Positions 63,991-64,000 of a DNA stretch of 64,000 nucleotides are shown here, in pieces. This stretch comes from Actinostola sp. cb2023 (Eukaryota > Cnidaria > Anthozoa > Actiniaria > Actinostolidae): the NCBI GenBank assembly GCA_033675265.1, contig JAUJYZ010001198.1, positions 595,001-659,000 of the forward strand, written 5' to 3'. Position 1 is the first letter of the stretch. Each line of letters begins with the position of its first letter. The notes beneath the pieces were generated by a model. The model was not told the origin of the DNA, did not search any database, and saw nothing but the letters and a program-made list of their open reading frames with translations. Position numbers and translations under genes: made by a program.

Positions 63991-64000
63991 ATGGTGGAGT

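Overview
The window looks like nuclear DNA of an anthozoan cnidarian, most likely a stony coral or sea anemone. The signs are AT-rich non-coding DNA, short GT-AG introns, intronless rhodopsin-like GPCR genes, the coral-style pairing of PAN/apple and EGF domains with fibrinogen-like or F5/8C (discoidin) modules, a BTB gene of the cnidarian BATH-36-like type, and a very high load of inverted-repeat elements and minisatellites. The assignment is inference; no species marker is visible.

Layout. 1-8.2 kb: two related class A GPCR genes on the minus strand, separated by a 49-bp minisatellite and followed by a 0.6 kb polypurine tract. 9.2-12.2 kb: a four-exon plus-strand gene for a secreted PAN-EGF-fibrinogen-like protein. 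13.4-14.6 kb: a two-exon BTB gene. 16-18.3 kb: a weak ORF, a 0.48 kb palindrome and an intronless conserved ORF of unknown function. 20.0-26.4 kb (minus): a five-exon gene for a signal-peptide-bearing JmjC/cupin_8 protein whose large third intron is packed with MITEs, a SINE and a minisatellite. 27-30.1 kb: tRNA-derived repeats and two large tandem arrays (54-bp and 12-bp units).

30.9-55.4 kb: a minus-strand array of five paralogues (A-E) encoding signal peptide + PAN + EGF + F5/8C proteins on the same four-exon plan. A, C and D reconstruct with every splice phase intact (319, 319 and 316 aa). B carries a 4-bp duplication that shifts frame in exon 1, and E has a stop codon and a frameshift in the F5/8C exon. 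A resembles C and B resembles D, so the array arose by duplication of an A-B block about 10.4 kb long, next to the older gene E. Each of A-D ends in a 37-bp minisatellite that contains the last codons and stop of its own coding sequence. In gene E the 3' end of exon 3, including the splice donor, is amplified tenfold.

55.5-62.1 kb: a minus-strand LTR element with TGTTA/TAACA ends and a 4-bp flanking repeat. It has glycoprotein-like coding remnants, no recognisable polymerase and several nested inverted-repeat insertions. 62.1-64 kb: three inverted-repeat elements and a decayed PIF/Harbinger-like transposase fragment.

The genes most likely to act together are the secreted recognition-type proteins: PAN-EGF joined to fibrinogen-like in one case and to F5/8C in five others. 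They look like an expanding set of extracellular adhesion or carbohydrate-binding proteins. All exon calls were made by eye from splice consensus, phase continuity and family resemblance.
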